Origin: Prescottella sp. R16
GTDB lineage: Bacteria; Actinomycetota; Actinomycetes; Mycobacteriales; Mycobacteriaceae
Direction of reading: 5' to 3'
Assembly: GCF_030656875.1 (NCBI RefSeq)
Contig: NZ_CP130943.1
Span: 4,464,001 to 4,528,000 of the forward strand
Length of the DNA: 64,000 bases
Each line of letters begins with the position of its first letter. The stretch's first letter is position 1. Below the pieces are notes generated by a model. That model did not search any database. It was not told the DNA's origin and was given only the letters and a program-made list of their open reading frames with translations. Shown one piece after another: positions 19,244-31,204 of this stretch. Made by a program: the position numbers and the translations under genes.

Positions 19244-20239
19244 ATGAACGCGACCCGACTGGTCCGTAGCGTGGCCGCCGCAGCACTGGCTGCGCTCACC
19301 CTCACCGCCTGCTCCAGCACATCCGACGATGCAGCCGCCACCGGCGAGACGACCACGGTCACGGTCGAGGACAACTTCGGCGAGCAGACGGTCACCGTGC
19401 CCGCGGGGTCGGTCGTCGCCACCGACAACACCACCTTCGAGACCCTCGCCTCGTGGGGTGTTCCGCTGAAGGCCGGCGCGGTGTCGCTGATGCCCGACAC
19501 GATCTCCTACAAGCAGGACTCGAGCATCGTCGACCTCGGCACCCACCGCGAACCGAACCTCGAGGCCATCGTCGCCGCCGACCCCGATCTGATCGTCAAC
19601 GGCAACCGCTTCGCCCAGTTCCGTGAGGACTTCCGGAAGCTCGCCCCGGACGCCGCGATCGTCGACGTCTCCCCCCGCAAGGACCAGCCGCTGGACGCCG
19701 AACTCAAGCGCGGCACCACCGTCCTCGGTGAGGTCTTCGGCAAGCAGTCCGAGGCGCAGCAGCTCAACGACGAGTTCGATGCGGCCGTCGCGCGCGTCGA
19801 AGCCGCCTACGGGGCCGACACGTCGGTGATGGGCGTGATCGTCTCCGGCGGCAAGATCGGCTACGTCGCCCCGCACAACGGGCGCACCATCGGCCCGATG
19901 TTCGACATCTTCGGTTTCACGCCGGCACTCGACGTCCCGCAGGGTTCCACCGGCGAGAAGGGCGACGACATCTCGGTCGAGGCGATCGCACAGTCCAACC
20001 CCGGCCTGATCATCGTCATGGACCGTGACGCCGGCACCAGCGAGGCCAAGAAGGACGGCTTCACCCCGGCAGCCAAGGTGATCGAGGGCTCCGCCGCCCT
20101 GCAGAACGTGGACGCGGTCAAGAAGGGCAACGTCATCTACATGCCCGCCGACACGTACACCAACGAGAGCATCCAGACCTACACCGCGTTCTTCAACGAG
20201 CTGGCCGACCTGCTCGAGAAGAACGCCGGCAACAGCTGA
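19244..20239 (+). CDS. Iron-siderophore binding lipoprotein
   Basis: A 331-residue family 8 solute-binding protein. The signal ends in the lipobox L-T-A-C-S. VATDNTTFETLASWGVPLKAGA and DPDLIVNGNRFAQFREDF are typical of the FatB/YclQ/CeuE group, which binds ferric siderophores outside the membrane and passes them to a FecCD channel. It is first in a four-gene operon behind an IdeR box. A strong hairpin at 20251-20294 between this gene and the first permease gene probably lowers downstream expression so that the binder is made in excess. Confidence 0.9.
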   Translation: MNATRLVRSVAAAALAALTLTACSSTSDDAAATGETTTVTVEDNFGEQTVTVPAGSVVATDNTTFETLASWGVPLKAGAVSLMPDTISYKQDSSIVDLGTHREPNLEAIVAADPDLIVNGNRFAQFREDFRKLAPDAAIVDVSPRKDQPLDAELKRGTTVLGEVFGKQSEAQQLNDEFDAAVARVEAAYGADTSVMGVIVSGGKIGYVAPHNGRTIGPMFDIFGFTPALDVPQGSTGEKGDDISVEAIAQSNPGLIIVMDRDAGTSEAKKDGFTPAAKVIEGSAALQNVDAVKKGNVIYMPADTYTNESIQTYTAFFNELADLLEKNAGNS

Positions 20240-20250
20240 TCCCGCGCCTT

Positions 20251-20294
20251 CGTCACCCCGTGACACCGGCCCCGCACCGGATCACGGGGTGACG
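20251..20294 (+). terminator. Intercistronic hairpin (attenuator) after the siderophore-binding gene
   Basis: CGTCACCCCGTGA (20251-20263) and TCACGGGGTGACG (20282-20294) form a perfect 13-bp stem around an 18-base loop, without a T-tract. It stands between the binder and permease genes of one operon, so a partial terminator or mRNA-stabilising structure is more likely than full termination. Confidence 0.6.
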
Positions 20295-20326
20295 GAGGCT
20301 CCACCTCGGTACGGAAGTTTCATCCG

Positions 20327-21307
20327 ATGAGTGCACCGCCCATCCCGGTCCGCGACAAAGGCCGCCTGTTCGACTGGAAACTGCTGCTCGGTTTCCTCGG
20401 CGTCGGCGTGCTGCTCGTGCTCTCGCTGTTCACCGGTGTGTTCGACATCTTCGACGGCGAGGCCGGCTGGGAGATGTTCAACATCACCCGCATCCCGCGC
20501 ACCGTCGCACTCGTCCTCGCCGGTGCCGCAATGGCCATGTCCGGCCTGGTCATGCAGTTGTTGACGCAGAACCGGTTCGTCGAACCCACCACCACCGGCA
20601 CCACCGAGTGGGCGGGACTCGGCCTGATGATCATGATGATCGTCGCACCGGGCGCCGGTCTCGTACCGCGGATGATCGCCGCGATCGTCGCCGCCTTCGT
20701 CGGCACCATGATCTTCTTCCTGTTCCTGCGCCGGGTCACGCTGACGTCGTCGCTGATCGTGCCGATCGTCGGCATCATGCTCGGCGCGGTCGTCGGCGCC
20801 GTCACCACCTACCTGGCACTGGCCACCGACTCGCTGCAGAGCCTCGGGATCTGGTTCGCCGGCAGCTTCACCTCGGCCATCCGCGGGCAGTACGAGGCAC
20901 TGTGGATCGTGGCGATCATCGCGGTGGTCGTGTTCGTCGTCGCCGACCGGTTCACCGTCGCCGGTCTCGGCGAGGACGTCGCCACCAACGTCGGCCTCGA
21001 CTACAACCGCATCATCCTGCTCGGCACCGGACTGATCGCGATCGCCACCGGCGTCGTCACCGTCGTGGTGGGCAATCTGCCCTTCCTCGGCCTGATCGTG
21101 CCGAACGTGGTGTCGATGATCCGCGGCGACGACCTGCGCAGCAATCTGCCCTGGGTGTGTCTGCTGGGCATCGCGATCGTCACCGTGTGCGATCTCGTGG
21201 GCCGCACGATCATCGCGCCGTTCGAGGTTCCGGTGTCACTGATCCTCGGTGTCGTCGGGTCGTTCGTGTTCGTCGCCATGCTGCTCCGGAGTCGTCGCAA
21301 TGCTTGA
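20327..21307 (+). CDS. Iron-siderophore ABC permease (FecCD family), subunit 1
   Basis: A 326-residue permease with about nine to ten membrane segments. RIPRTVALVLAGAAMAMSGLVMQ is the conserved first block of FecCD proteins, and PFLGLIVPNVVSMIRGDD is the conserved loop that contacts the ATPase. It most resembles the YclN/FatD branch. Its end overlaps the next permease gene by 8 bases, which indicates coupled translation. With subunit 2 it would form the channel for the ferric siderophore. Confidence 0.9.
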   Translation: MSAPPIPVRDKGRLFDWKLLLGFLGVGVLLVLSLFTGVFDIFDGEAGWEMFNITRIPRTVALVLAGAAMAMSGLVMQLLTQNRFVEPTTTGTTEWAGLGLMIMMIVAPGAGLVPRMIAAIVAAFVGTMIFFLFLRRVTLTSSLIVPIVGIMLGAVVGAVTTYLALATDSLQSLGIWFAGSFTSAIRGQYEALWIVAIIAVVVFVVADRFTVAGLGEDVATNVGLDYNRIILLGTGLIAIATGVVTVVVGNLPFLGLIVPNVVSMIRGDDLRSNLPWVCLLGIAIVTVCDLVGRTIIAPFEVPVSLILGVVGSFVFVAMLLRSRRNA

Positions 21308-22355
21308 GACCCAGCCGATTCCCGCCGTCGCCGACGTGCCGGTCGCCCGTCGGAGCACCGGTGCAGGCGCCTTCGCCACCACTCGGGACCGCCGCCGCTA
21401 CTGGATCGTCGTGGGCGTGCTCGCAGTGCTCGCGGTGACGTTCGCGTTCGGTGTGCTGGCCTGGGACAACCCGTTGCCGGTGGGCTCGCCGGGGTTCTGG
21501 CGGATCGCCGAGATGCGCGCGACCAGCCTGGTCGTCATCGCGATCGTCGTGGTCTGTCAGGCCGTGGCCACCGTCGCATTCCAGTCGGCGACGAACAATC
21601 GCATCATCACGCCGTCGATCATGGGTTTCGAGGCGCTCTACGTCGCGATCCAGACCGCGTCGGTGTTCTTCCTCGGCGCTGCCGGGGTGGTGGCCCTGAA
21701 GGGCGTGCCGCAGTTCGCGTTGCAGATGACGATCATGATCGTGTTCGCGATGCTGCTGTACGGCTGGCTGCTGTCCGGGAAGTACGGGAACATGCAGGTG
21801 ATGCTGCTGGTGGGCATCGTCCTCGGCGGCGGGCTCGGATCGGTGTCGGCGTTCATGCAGCGGCTGCTGACACCGAGCGAATTCGACATCCTCACCGCCC
21901 GCCTCTTCGGGTCGATCTCCAACGCCGAGATCGCCTACCTGCCGTTGGCACTGCCGCTGTGCATCGTCGCGTCCGGCGCGCTGTGGTGGCGGTCGCGTCG
22001 CCTGAATCTGGTGGCGATGGGCCGGGACGTCACCACCAACCTGGGTCTGGACCACCGGCGCGAGATCATGATCGTGCTGTTCCTGGTCTCGGTGCTCATG
22101 GCCGTGTCCACCGCGCTGATCGGGCCGATGACGTTCTTCGGCTTCCTCGTCGCCACGCTGGCCTACCAGTTCGCAGGCACCCACGACCACCGCTACATCT
22201 TCCCGATATCCGTGCTGACCGGTTTCGTCGTACTCACCGGCGCCTACTTCGTGCTCAAGAACGTCTTCTACGCCCAGGGCGCGGTGTCGATCATCATCGA
22301 GGCGGTCGGCGGCGCCACATTCCTCATCGTGATCCTGCGGAAGGGCAGACTGTGA
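21300..22355 (+). CDS. Iron-siderophore ABC permease (FecCD family), subunit 2
   Basis: A 351-residue permease with a polar N-terminal stretch of about 35 residues and nine to ten membrane segments. QAVATVAFQSATNNRIITPSIMG and GPMTFFGFLVATLAYQF correspond to the conserved FecCD blocks; the usual P-F-x-G-L has become MTFFGF, as in the YclO/FatC branch. The ATG at 21300 overlaps the previous stop by 8 bases, and its own stop overlaps the ATPase GTG by 4 bases. Confidence 0.9.
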   Translation: MLETQPIPAVADVPVARRSTGAGAFATTRDRRRYWIVVGVLAVLAVTFAFGVLAWDNPLPVGSPGFWRIAEMRATSLVVIAIVVVCQAVATVAFQSATNNRIITPSIMGFEALYVAIQTASVFFLGAAGVVALKGVPQFALQMTIMIVFAMLLYGWLLSGKYGNMQVMLLVGIVLGGGLGSVSAFMQRLLTPSEFDILTARLFGSISNAEIAYLPLALPLCIVASGALWWRSRRLNLVAMGRDVTTNLGLDHRREIMIVLFLVSVLMAVSTALIGPMTFFGFLVATLAYQFAGTHDHRYIFPISVLTGFVVLTGAYFVLKNVFYAQGAVSIIIEAVGGATFLIVILRKGRL

Positions 22356-23107
22356 TCGAGATCAAGGGTGTCCGTAAGGACTACAGCAGTGCGGTGACGA
22401 TCGGACCGGTCGACCTGCAGATCCCGGCAGGCGGCATCACCGCACTCGTGGGCCCCAACGGGGCGGGCAAGTCCACCCTGCTCACCATGATCGGGCGCCT
22501 GCTGGGCGCGGATGCGGGCACCATCGAGATCGGCGGCCACGACGTGGTCCGCACCCGCTCGAAGGAACTGGCGAAGGTCGTGTCGATCCTGCGGCAGGAG
22601 AACCACTTCGTCACCCGGCTGACGGTGCGTCAGCTGGTGGGTCTCGGCCGGTTCCCGCACTCGAAGGGCCGGCTCACCCGAGTCGACGAGGATGCCGTCA
22701 CCCGCGCGATCGACTTCTTCGGCCTCACCGAACTGGAGGGCCGCTACCTCGACCAGCTCTCCGGCGGACAGCGTCAGCGCGCCTACGTGGCCATGGTGTT
22801 GTGCCAGGAAACCGAGTACATCCTGCTCGACGAGCCGCTCAACAACCTGGACATGAAGCATTCGGTGCAGATGATGAAGCACCTCCGCAAGGTGGCGGAC
22901 GAACTCGGCCGCACCGTCGTGATCGTGCTGCACGACATCAACTTCGCCGCCCACTACGCCGACCGGATCTGCGCCATGAAGAACGGTCAGGTCGTCGAAT
23001 TCGGCACGCCCGCAGAGATTCTCGTGGACGACACCCTCAGCCGTGTCTTCGACACCCCCGTCTCCTGCATGACCGGGCCGAACGGGCCGATCGCCGTCTA
23101 CTACTGA
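22352..23107 (+). CDS. Iron-siderophore ABC ATPase
   Basis: A 251-residue ATPase completing the siderophore importer. Walker A is GPNGAGKST, the signature LSGGQRQR, the Walker B YILLDEPLNNLDMK and the switch VLHDINFAAHYAD. LDEPLNNLDMKHSVQMM is typical of the YclP/FatE group. The GTG start overlaps the upstream stop (GTGA). The operon has no siderophore synthesis genes nearby, so it may take up a siderophore made elsewhere in the genome or by other organisms. Confidence 0.92.
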   Translation: MIEIKGVRKDYSSAVTIGPVDLQIPAGGITALVGPNGAGKSTLLTMIGRLLGADAGTIEIGGHDVVRTRSKELAKVVSILRQENHFVTRLTVRQLVGLGRFPHSKGRLTRVDEDAVTRAIDFFGLTELEGRYLDQLSGGQRQRAYVAMVLCQETEYILLDEPLNNLDMKHSVQMMKHLRKVADELGRTVVIVLHDINFAAHYADRICAMKNGQVVEFGTPAEILVDDTLSRVFDTPVSCMTGPNGPIAVYY

Positions 23108-23198
23108 CCGGCGTCGCCGGCCCGTAGGTCCACCGGACACTCCCGACAATCCGGTGAAGCGGCACGAGCGGGATTACCCGGCTGTTACCGTCCCGCGC

Positions 23199-24710
23199 AT
23201 GCCGAACCAGCGTGGGGGATTCCGGGGACGTGTACTTGTCACCGCACTCGCGGTGAGTGTCGTGGTCGGGGGCGGGTCCGCCGGCACCGCCGCCGCCCAG
23301 TCGAGCGGCAGCGCCCTGCCCGACACGAGCATCGGCGGAGTGGGATCGACGGGCAGCGCGGCCGGGCAGGGGTTCATCGGCCCCGGATCACTGACCGACG
23401 GAACCGGTTCGGACGGAACAGGTTCCAACGGCACCACCCCGATCACCGGATCGTGGGGGACCGCATCGCTGGCCCGATCGGTGTTCGGATCGTGGATGCC
23501 CGGCCTGGTGGGCTCGGTGGTCCCGGAACCCGACCTGCCACCACCGCCGCTCGACACCCTGCACCAGGAGTCGCTGCCGTCGCCGATCGGGGAACCGTTC
23601 TTCGACGAGTATCCGCCCGGCCTGCCCGGCATGGCGAACGGCCAGGTCGTCGAGGTCCGCGACGTCACGCCCGTCGCGAAGAACCTGCTGCTCGGGCCGG
23701 TGCGTGAGGTGAAGCAGATCAAGGTCAAGACCACCGATGCGTCAGGGGCACCGTCCTTCGCGACCGCGACGCTCGTCATACCCGCCGGCGTCTGGCCGGG
23801 CCCGGGACCGCGCCCGGTCCTGGTGAACAACGTGCCGATCAACGGCCTCGGACGGGCCTGCACACCCTCCCACACCATGGCCAACGGGATCACCCCGTCG
23901 ACCAACTTCATCGAATTCCTCCGGCCCGTCACGACGAAGGCCGAGGAACGCGGCTACGCCGTGCTGATCCCCGACCACGAGGGGCCCACGATGGCGTACG
24001 GCGAACCGTACGTCGCCGGGCATGCGATCCTCGACACCATCCGCGGCATGCGCAGCGTGTTCCCCGCCGAATTCGGCACCAGCAAGATCGCCATGATGGG
24101 GTACTCCGGTGGGGCGATCGCCACGCACGGCGCGGCCAAGCTGCTCGACGGGTATGCCCCGGAGTTGGCCCCCGACATCGTCGGTGCCGCGATGGGCGGG
24201 GTGCCGGCCGACTTCGAGATGCTCGGACGCACCATGAACGGCAATCTCGCGAGCGGTCTGTTCCTCGCCGCGGTGTTCGGGATCTCCCGGGAGAACCTCG
24301 AGATCCTGCCGCTGATCAACGGCCTGGGACAGCGCATCGGCATCTCGTCGATCAAGGACCAGTGCTCCACCAACCTCGCGGTCTCCGGGATCTTCGGGCT
24401 TCCCGCCGAGGCGCTCGCGAACGTCACGGACGCCCTGAATTCACCTGTCGCCCACGCCGTCTACGCCAAGATGAAGATGGCGGACCTCGTCTCCGGCACC
24501 CCGCTGTACATCTACAACGGCGGGCAGGACTTCTGGATCCCCGCCCTCGGCGCCCGCAACCTGTTCGACGAACAATGCGGCTACGGCGTACCCGCCGTGT
24601 ACCGGCAGGTGCCCGGCGAGCACCTGCTCGGCGAGGCCCTGGGCAACTCCGGCGCCTTCGACTGGATCGACGCCCGACTCCGCGGGGAGCCGGCACCGTC
24701 CGAGTGCTGA
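23199..24710 (+). CDS. Secreted lipase, LIP (Candida antarctica lipase A-like) family
   Basis: A 503-residue exported alpha/beta hydrolase. A signal peptide ending near GTAAAQS is followed by a low-complexity Gly/Ser/Thr linker (about residues 25-95). The catalytic domain has the nucleophile elbow GYSGGAIATHGAAKLL, the DFWIP region near the likely acid, and GEHLLGE with a candidate His. The family includes secreted triacylglycerol lipases of Actinobacteria. ATG 23199 is chosen because the signal peptide starts there, though no clear ribosome site is visible; an in-frame ATG 15 codons upstream exists. It is monocistronic and ends at a strong terminator. Confidence 0.88.
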   Translation: MPNQRGGFRGRVLVTALAVSVVVGGGSAGTAAAQSSGSALPDTSIGGVGSTGSAAGQGFIGPGSLTDGTGSDGTGSNGTTPITGSWGTASLARSVFGSWMPGLVGSVVPEPDLPPPPLDTLHQESLPSPIGEPFFDEYPPGLPGMANGQVVEVRDVTPVAKNLLLGPVREVKQIKVKTTDASGAPSFATATLVIPAGVWPGPGPRPVLVNNVPINGLGRACTPSHTMANGITPSTNFIEFLRPVTTKAEERGYAVLIPDHEGPTMAYGEPYVAGHAILDTIRGMRSVFPAEFGTSKIAMMGYSGGAIATHGAAKLLDGYAPELAPDIVGAAMGGVPADFEMLGRTMNGNLASGLFLAAVFGISRENLEILPLINGLGQRIGISSIKDQCSTNLAVSGIFGLPAEALANVTDALNSPVAHAVYAKMKMADLVSGTPLYIYNGGQDFWIPALGARNLFDEQCGYGVPAVYRQVPGEHLLGEALGNSGAFDWIDARLRGEPAPSEC

Positions 24711-24723
24711 CCGGTCGTCCGTG

Positions 24724-24780
24724 AACAGCTGAAGGGTCCCTTCGTACGCTCGCAGCGTACGAAGGGACCCTTCAGCTGTT
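24724..24780. terminator. Perfect 27-bp inverted repeat between the lipase and leuS genes
   Basis: The arms at 24724-24750 and 24754-24780 are perfect reverse complements with a 3-base loop. The left arm starts AACAGCTGAAGGG and the right arm ends CCCTTCAGCTGTT. It lies between convergent genes and serves as a bidirectional terminator. It is unusually long for such a site. Confidence 0.85.
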
Positions 24781-24784
24781 GCGG

Positions 24785-27628
<2,844 letters not shown>

Positions 27629-27742
27629 GATGATCGCTATCTACTCGGACGACGGGAATTCCGTCAACCAGGGTAAAGCCTGGTCGGCCGCGACGGACAC
27701 CAGGGAAGATCGGGGGAGATCGGAGAAGACCCAGGAACACAC

Positions 27743-28168
27743 GTGCGTCGCCGCGAGGCTTATCGTGGACGCGTGGTCATTGTTGCTGTGCTCCTGTTCG
27801 TCGCCGCGCTCGGTCTCGGCGCCCTCGGTGTCGCCGGCCTGACCGGCAAGCTCTCGCGCAACCGCTGGCTGGGTATCCGCACCCCGGAGTCGCTGCGTGA
27901 CGACGAGACGTTCGCGCTCGCCAACAAGGTGGCCTCCCCGAGCCTGCTCGGCGCCGCTGCGGTGCTGGTCATCGGCGGTATCGCCACGTTCGTGCTGCCC
28001 ACCGTGGCCGGTGTGATCGCCACCGTCTTCGTGCTCGCCGCGGCCCTGTTCGTCGCCGCAGCCGGCGGTGCGCTCGGCTCCAAGGCCGCAGGCGCACTCC
28101 CGGACACCAGCGGCTGCGGCACGTCGTGCGGATCGTGCAGCCTGCAGGGGATGTGCGGTCCGGCCTGA
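27743..28168 (+). CDS. SdpI-family membrane protein with a cysteine-rich tail
   Basis: A 141-residue protein. GVAGLTGKLSRNRWLGIRTPESLRDDETFALANK between the first and second helices is the SdpI-family signature; SdpI gives immunity to the SdpC toxin in Bacillus, but most family members are uncharacterised. Three membrane segments are visible. The C-terminus holds five cysteines in a short stretch (SGCGTSCGSCSLQGMC), which is not part of the usual family and could bind a metal. GTG 27743 has AGGA 6 bases upstream; GTG 27773 would start right at the first helix and is an equally reasonable start. Confidence 0.75.
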   Translation: MRRREAYRGRVVIVAVLLFVAALGLGALGVAGLTGKLSRNRWLGIRTPESLRDDETFALANKVASPSLLGAAAVLVIGGIATFVLPTVAGVIATVFVLAAALFVAAAGGALGSKAAGALPDTSGCGTSCGSCSLQGMCGPA

Positions 28169-28196
28169 CCGGTCGTCTCTGCTTGAATCGGCGGGT

Positions 28197-29177
28197 GTGA
28201 GCACCCCCACAACCGCGCCCCGCGTCGTCGACCCGGCCGGTGTCGTCTTCGGCATCGTCCTCCCACTGCTGGCGGCCGCGTCCGGCGTCGTCGCGACGTA
28301 CGCGCTACTGCCGCAGCTGCCCGAGCAGATCGCGACACAGTGGTCCGGCGGCACCCCCACCAGTTTCATGAGCCCGACCGCGAGCGCGTGGTCGGTGGCC
28401 GCGATCGTGGCGCTCGTCGGCGGCGGCTGCTGCGCGATCGCGGCGCTCGCACAGGCGCAGCTGATGATGCGCCGGCTCATGCTGCTGGTCGGGCTCGCCG
28501 TCACCGGGCTGATCGTCGCCGGCGAATTCACGATGATCCTCGGTCAACGCGGCCTCGTCGACGCATCCGACGCCACCCTGTCCGCCGAGGGCCTCGTGAC
28601 CGGTCTGCTGATCGGCACCGTCGTCGGCCTGTTCGGGGCTGCGCTGCTGCGCGACCATCGGGTCCGGGTCCCCGCCACCGAGCCGCCGCCGGCGGACCTG
28701 CCGCGCGGACACGTCGAACTGCCCGTCACCGACGAGGTCGGGATGAGCGCCGGCGGTCTGGCCGCGACCGCCCTGGTCCTGGCCGCCCCCGCCGCCCTGG
28801 TGTGCTGGCTCGCGGACGCCTGGTGGCCGCTGGGCGTGTATCTGCCGGTCGTGCTGCTGGCGGTGGTGGTGCTGCAGTTCCGGCTCGTCGTCGACGCCGA
28901 CGGCATCCGCGTCAAGAACCTGGCCATGCCGGCCGTCGAGTACGGCGTCGACGAACTCGAGAGCGCGAAGGTGGAGCACGTACGCCCGTTCCAGGACTTC
29001 GGCGGCTGGGGCCTCAAGATCAAGGGCCGCGGCAACTACGGCGTCGTCACCCGCACCGGCCCGGCCGTCGTCCTCACGTTCGCGAGCGGCGACCGGCTCA
29101 CCGTCACCACCCCGAAGGCCGAGGAGATCGCCGGGGCCCTGAACACACTCGCCGACGCCCGCCCCGTACGGGGTTGA
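28197..29177 (+). CDS. Membrane protein with DUF1648-like and PH-like domains
   Basis: A 326-residue protein. The first segment (PLLAAASGVVATYALLPQLPEQIATQWSGG) is a DUF1648-type block, in which LP-x-x-I-x-x-H/Q-W is conserved. Four further membrane helices follow, then a soluble C-terminal domain (about residues 240-326) with VDADGIRVKNL and a beta-rich pattern like bacterial PH domains. The role is unknown. It starts at GTG 28197, 28 bp after the SdpI-like gene. DUF1648 and SdpI segments often occur together in one protein, so the two genes probably form a functional pair. Confidence 0.75.
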   Translation: MSTPTTAPRVVDPAGVVFGIVLPLLAAASGVVATYALLPQLPEQIATQWSGGTPTSFMSPTASAWSVAAIVALVGGGCCAIAALAQAQLMMRRLMLLVGLAVTGLIVAGEFTMILGQRGLVDASDATLSAEGLVTGLLIGTVVGLFGAALLRDHRVRVPATEPPPADLPRGHVELPVTDEVGMSAGGLAATALVLAAPAALVCWLADAWWPLGVYLPVVLLAVVVLQFRLVVDADGIRVKNLAMPAVEYGVDELESAKVEHVRPFQDFGGWGLKIKGRGNYGVVTRTGPAVVLTFASGDRLTVTTPKAEEIAGALNTLADARPVRG

Positions 29178-29213
29178 CGAGTCGGGAGGTGCCGAGTCCC
29201 TGCCCCTCGCCAC

Positions 29214-30056
29214 TCACGGGGCGGCGGCCCGGATCGCGTCCATGAGGGCGGCCTCCGGGCCGCTGGGGACGCTGGTCCGGCCGAGGAGCACGAACTCGAC
29301 GTCCCCCGGATCGGGCAGGCTCAGACGGTCCCCGACGGGAACCAGTTCGGTCGGCAGCAGCGACTGGGCGTGCACGATGACGCCCAGCCCGGCGAGCACC
29401 GCGGCCCGAAGACCCGCCCGGCTGTTCGCCTGGCACGTGATCCGGCTGGGCAGGCGGGCCGCCTCGAGCGCGCCGAGCGCACACGCCCGCGTGATGCTCG
29501 GCGGCGGATAGGCCACCAGCGGCACCGGGGACGTCGGATCCCACCGCGAATCGGCCGTCCCGGCCCACACCAGCCGGTCCCGCCGCACCAACTCGCCGTG
29601 GGTCTCGCCGGGCCGGCGCATCACGAACGCCAGATCCAGCTCCCCGGACCGCAACTGCTCGTGCACCGTCCGGCTCAAACCCACCGTGAGCTGCAGGTCG
29701 ATCAGCGGATGCGTGCGCCGGAAGTCCCGCAGGATCTGCGGCAAACCCTTCGCGACGAGGTCCTCCGCGGCCCCGAACCGCAGCCGCCCGGTGAGTGTCG
29801 AACCGGCGAAGTGCCGGCTCGCCCGCTCGTGGGCGTCGAGGATCGTGCGGGCGAACCCGACCATCGCGGTGCCGTCGGCGGTGAGTTCGACGGTGTGCGT
29901 GTCCCGGTCCAACAGCACGCGTCCGGCCGCCTTCTCGAGCCGCGCGACGTGACCGCTGACAGTGGACTGGCGCAGCCCGAGCCGGCGGGCGGCCGCCGTG
30001 AACCCGCCCGTCTGCTCGACGGTGAGGAACGTGCGCAGGAGAACCGGATCGAACAC
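29214..30056 (-). CDS. LysR-family transcriptional regulator
   Basis: A 280-residue regulator. Residues 1-60 form the winged HTH (LLRTFLTVEQTGGFTAAARRLGLRQSTVSGHVARLE), and residues 90-280 the two-lobed effector domain. It starts at GTG 30056 and diverges from a membrane transporter gene with 83 bp between the starts. That gap contains the dyad TTGAA-N4-TTCAA. LysR regulators commonly control themselves and the divergent gene from such sites, so it most likely responds to the transporter's substrate. Confidence 0.9.
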   Translation of the reverse strand: MFDPVLLRTFLTVEQTGGFTAAARRLGLRQSTVSGHVARLEKAAGRVLLDRDTHTVELTADGTAMVGFARTILDAHERASRHFAGSTLTGRLRFGAAEDLVAKGLPQILRDFRRTHPLIDLQLTVGLSRTVHEQLRSGELDLAFVMRRPGETHGELVRRDRLVWAGTADSRWDPTSPVPLVAYPPPSITRACALGALEAARLPSRITCQANSRAGLRAAVLAGLGVIVHAQSLLPTELVPVGDRLSLPDPGDVEFVLLGRTSVPSGPEAALMDAIRAAAP

Positions 30057-30095
30057 CCCACCTGCTTATCACGTTCCACGTTCACAGTTAACGCA

Positions 30096-30109
30096 TTGAA
30101 CGACTTCAA
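30096..30109. promoter_or_regulatory. Candidate LysR operator in the divergent promoter region
   Basis: TTGAA-CGAC-TTCAA is a perfect 5-bp dyad in the AT-richer 83-bp gap between the lysR-like gene and the transporter gene. It fits the general LysR site form (an inverted repeat ending in T and A), but no binding is shown. Confidence 0.4.
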
Positions 30110-30139
30110 CGATTACAGCGTCCCGTATACCGTTGAGCG

Positions 30140-31126
30140 GTGAAGTTTCTGAGCAGGTTCTACATCGACGGATTCATATTGTCGATCATCGTGGTCGCCG
30201 TCCTCGGAAGCCTGTTCCCCGTATCCGGCAGCGGCCAGACGGTCCTCGACTGGGCCACCAAGATCGCGATCGGCTTCCTGTTCCTGCTCTACGGCGCACG
30301 CCTGTCGCCGGCCGAGGCACTGCAGGGCCTCAAGCACTGGCGCCTGCACTCGGTGGTGTTCGCGGCCACGTTCGTGCTGTTCCCGCTGATCGGCCTGGCC
30401 CTGCGCATCCTGGTGCCCACCGTGATCACCGACGAGATGTACACCGGCATCCTGTACCTGTGCCTCGTGCCGTCCACGGTGCAGTCGTCGATCGCGTTCA
30501 CCTCGATCGCCCGCGGCAACGTCGCCGGCGCCATCGTCAGCGCGTCGTTCTCCAACCTCGTGGGCGTGTTCGTCACCCCGCTGCTGGTGATCCTGCTGAT
30601 GAACACCACCGGTGAGGCCACCGTCGACTTCACCTCGGTGATCGACATCGTCCTGCAGCTACTGCTGCCGTTCATGGTCGGCCAACTGATTCGCCCGCTC
30701 GTCATCGACTGGCTGCAGAAGTACGCGGAGCCGACCAAGCTCGTCGACCGCGGGTCGATCCTGCTCGTGGTGTTCTCGGCGTTCAGCGAATCGATGAACG
30801 AACACATCTGGAGCACCGTGACGGTGCTCGAGGTCGCCGCGGTGGTGGCGGTCTGCTGCCTGATCCTCGCGGTCGTCCTGGGGGTGACCGCGTTCGCCGG
30901 TAGGAAGCTCGGGTTCTCGCTGCCCGACCGGATCGTCATCGTCTTCTGCGGATCGAAGAAGAGCCTCGCCACGGGCCTGCCGATGGCGTCGGTGCTGTTC
31001 GCCGGTCAGCCCGTCGGTCTGATCGTGCTGCCACTGATGATCTTCCATCAGATCCAGCTGATCGTGTGCGCGGCCCTCGCCCAGCGGTACGCCAAGCGCA
31101 CCGATCCCGAACCGGTCACGTCCTGA
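30140..31126 (+). CDS. Bile acid:sodium symporter-like transporter (YfeH/SBF-like family)
   Basis: A 328-residue protein with about ten membrane segments. FLFLLYGARLSPAEALQGLKHWRLH near the N-terminus and CGSKKSLATGLPMASVLF in the second half are conserved in the SBF-like (YfeH) group of the bile acid/sodium symporter superfamily. Its natural cargo is not established; organic anions are typical. It starts at GTG 30140 and is divergent from a LysR gene that probably regulates it. Confidence 0.88.
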   Translation: MKFLSRFYIDGFILSIIVVAVLGSLFPVSGSGQTVLDWATKIAIGFLFLLYGARLSPAEALQGLKHWRLHSVVFAATFVLFPLIGLALRILVPTVITDEMYTGILYLCLVPSTVQSSIAFTSIARGNVAGAIVSASFSNLVGVFVTPLLVILLMNTTGEATVDFTSVIDIVLQLLLPFMVGQLIRPLVIDWLQKYAEPTKLVDRGSILLVVFSAFSESMNEHIWSTVTVLEVAAVVAVCCLILAVVLGVTAFAGRKLGFSLPDRIVIVFCGSKKSLATGLPMASVLFAGQPVGLIVLPLMIFHQIQLIVCAALAQRYAKRTDPEPVTS

Positions 31127-31204
31127 CCCAACTCCTGTCGCGCACCGCGTCGCCGCAGTAGCGTCCTCGGGTGGGAGGGGCTGTCGCGACCGTCGGAGGC
31201 ACAC

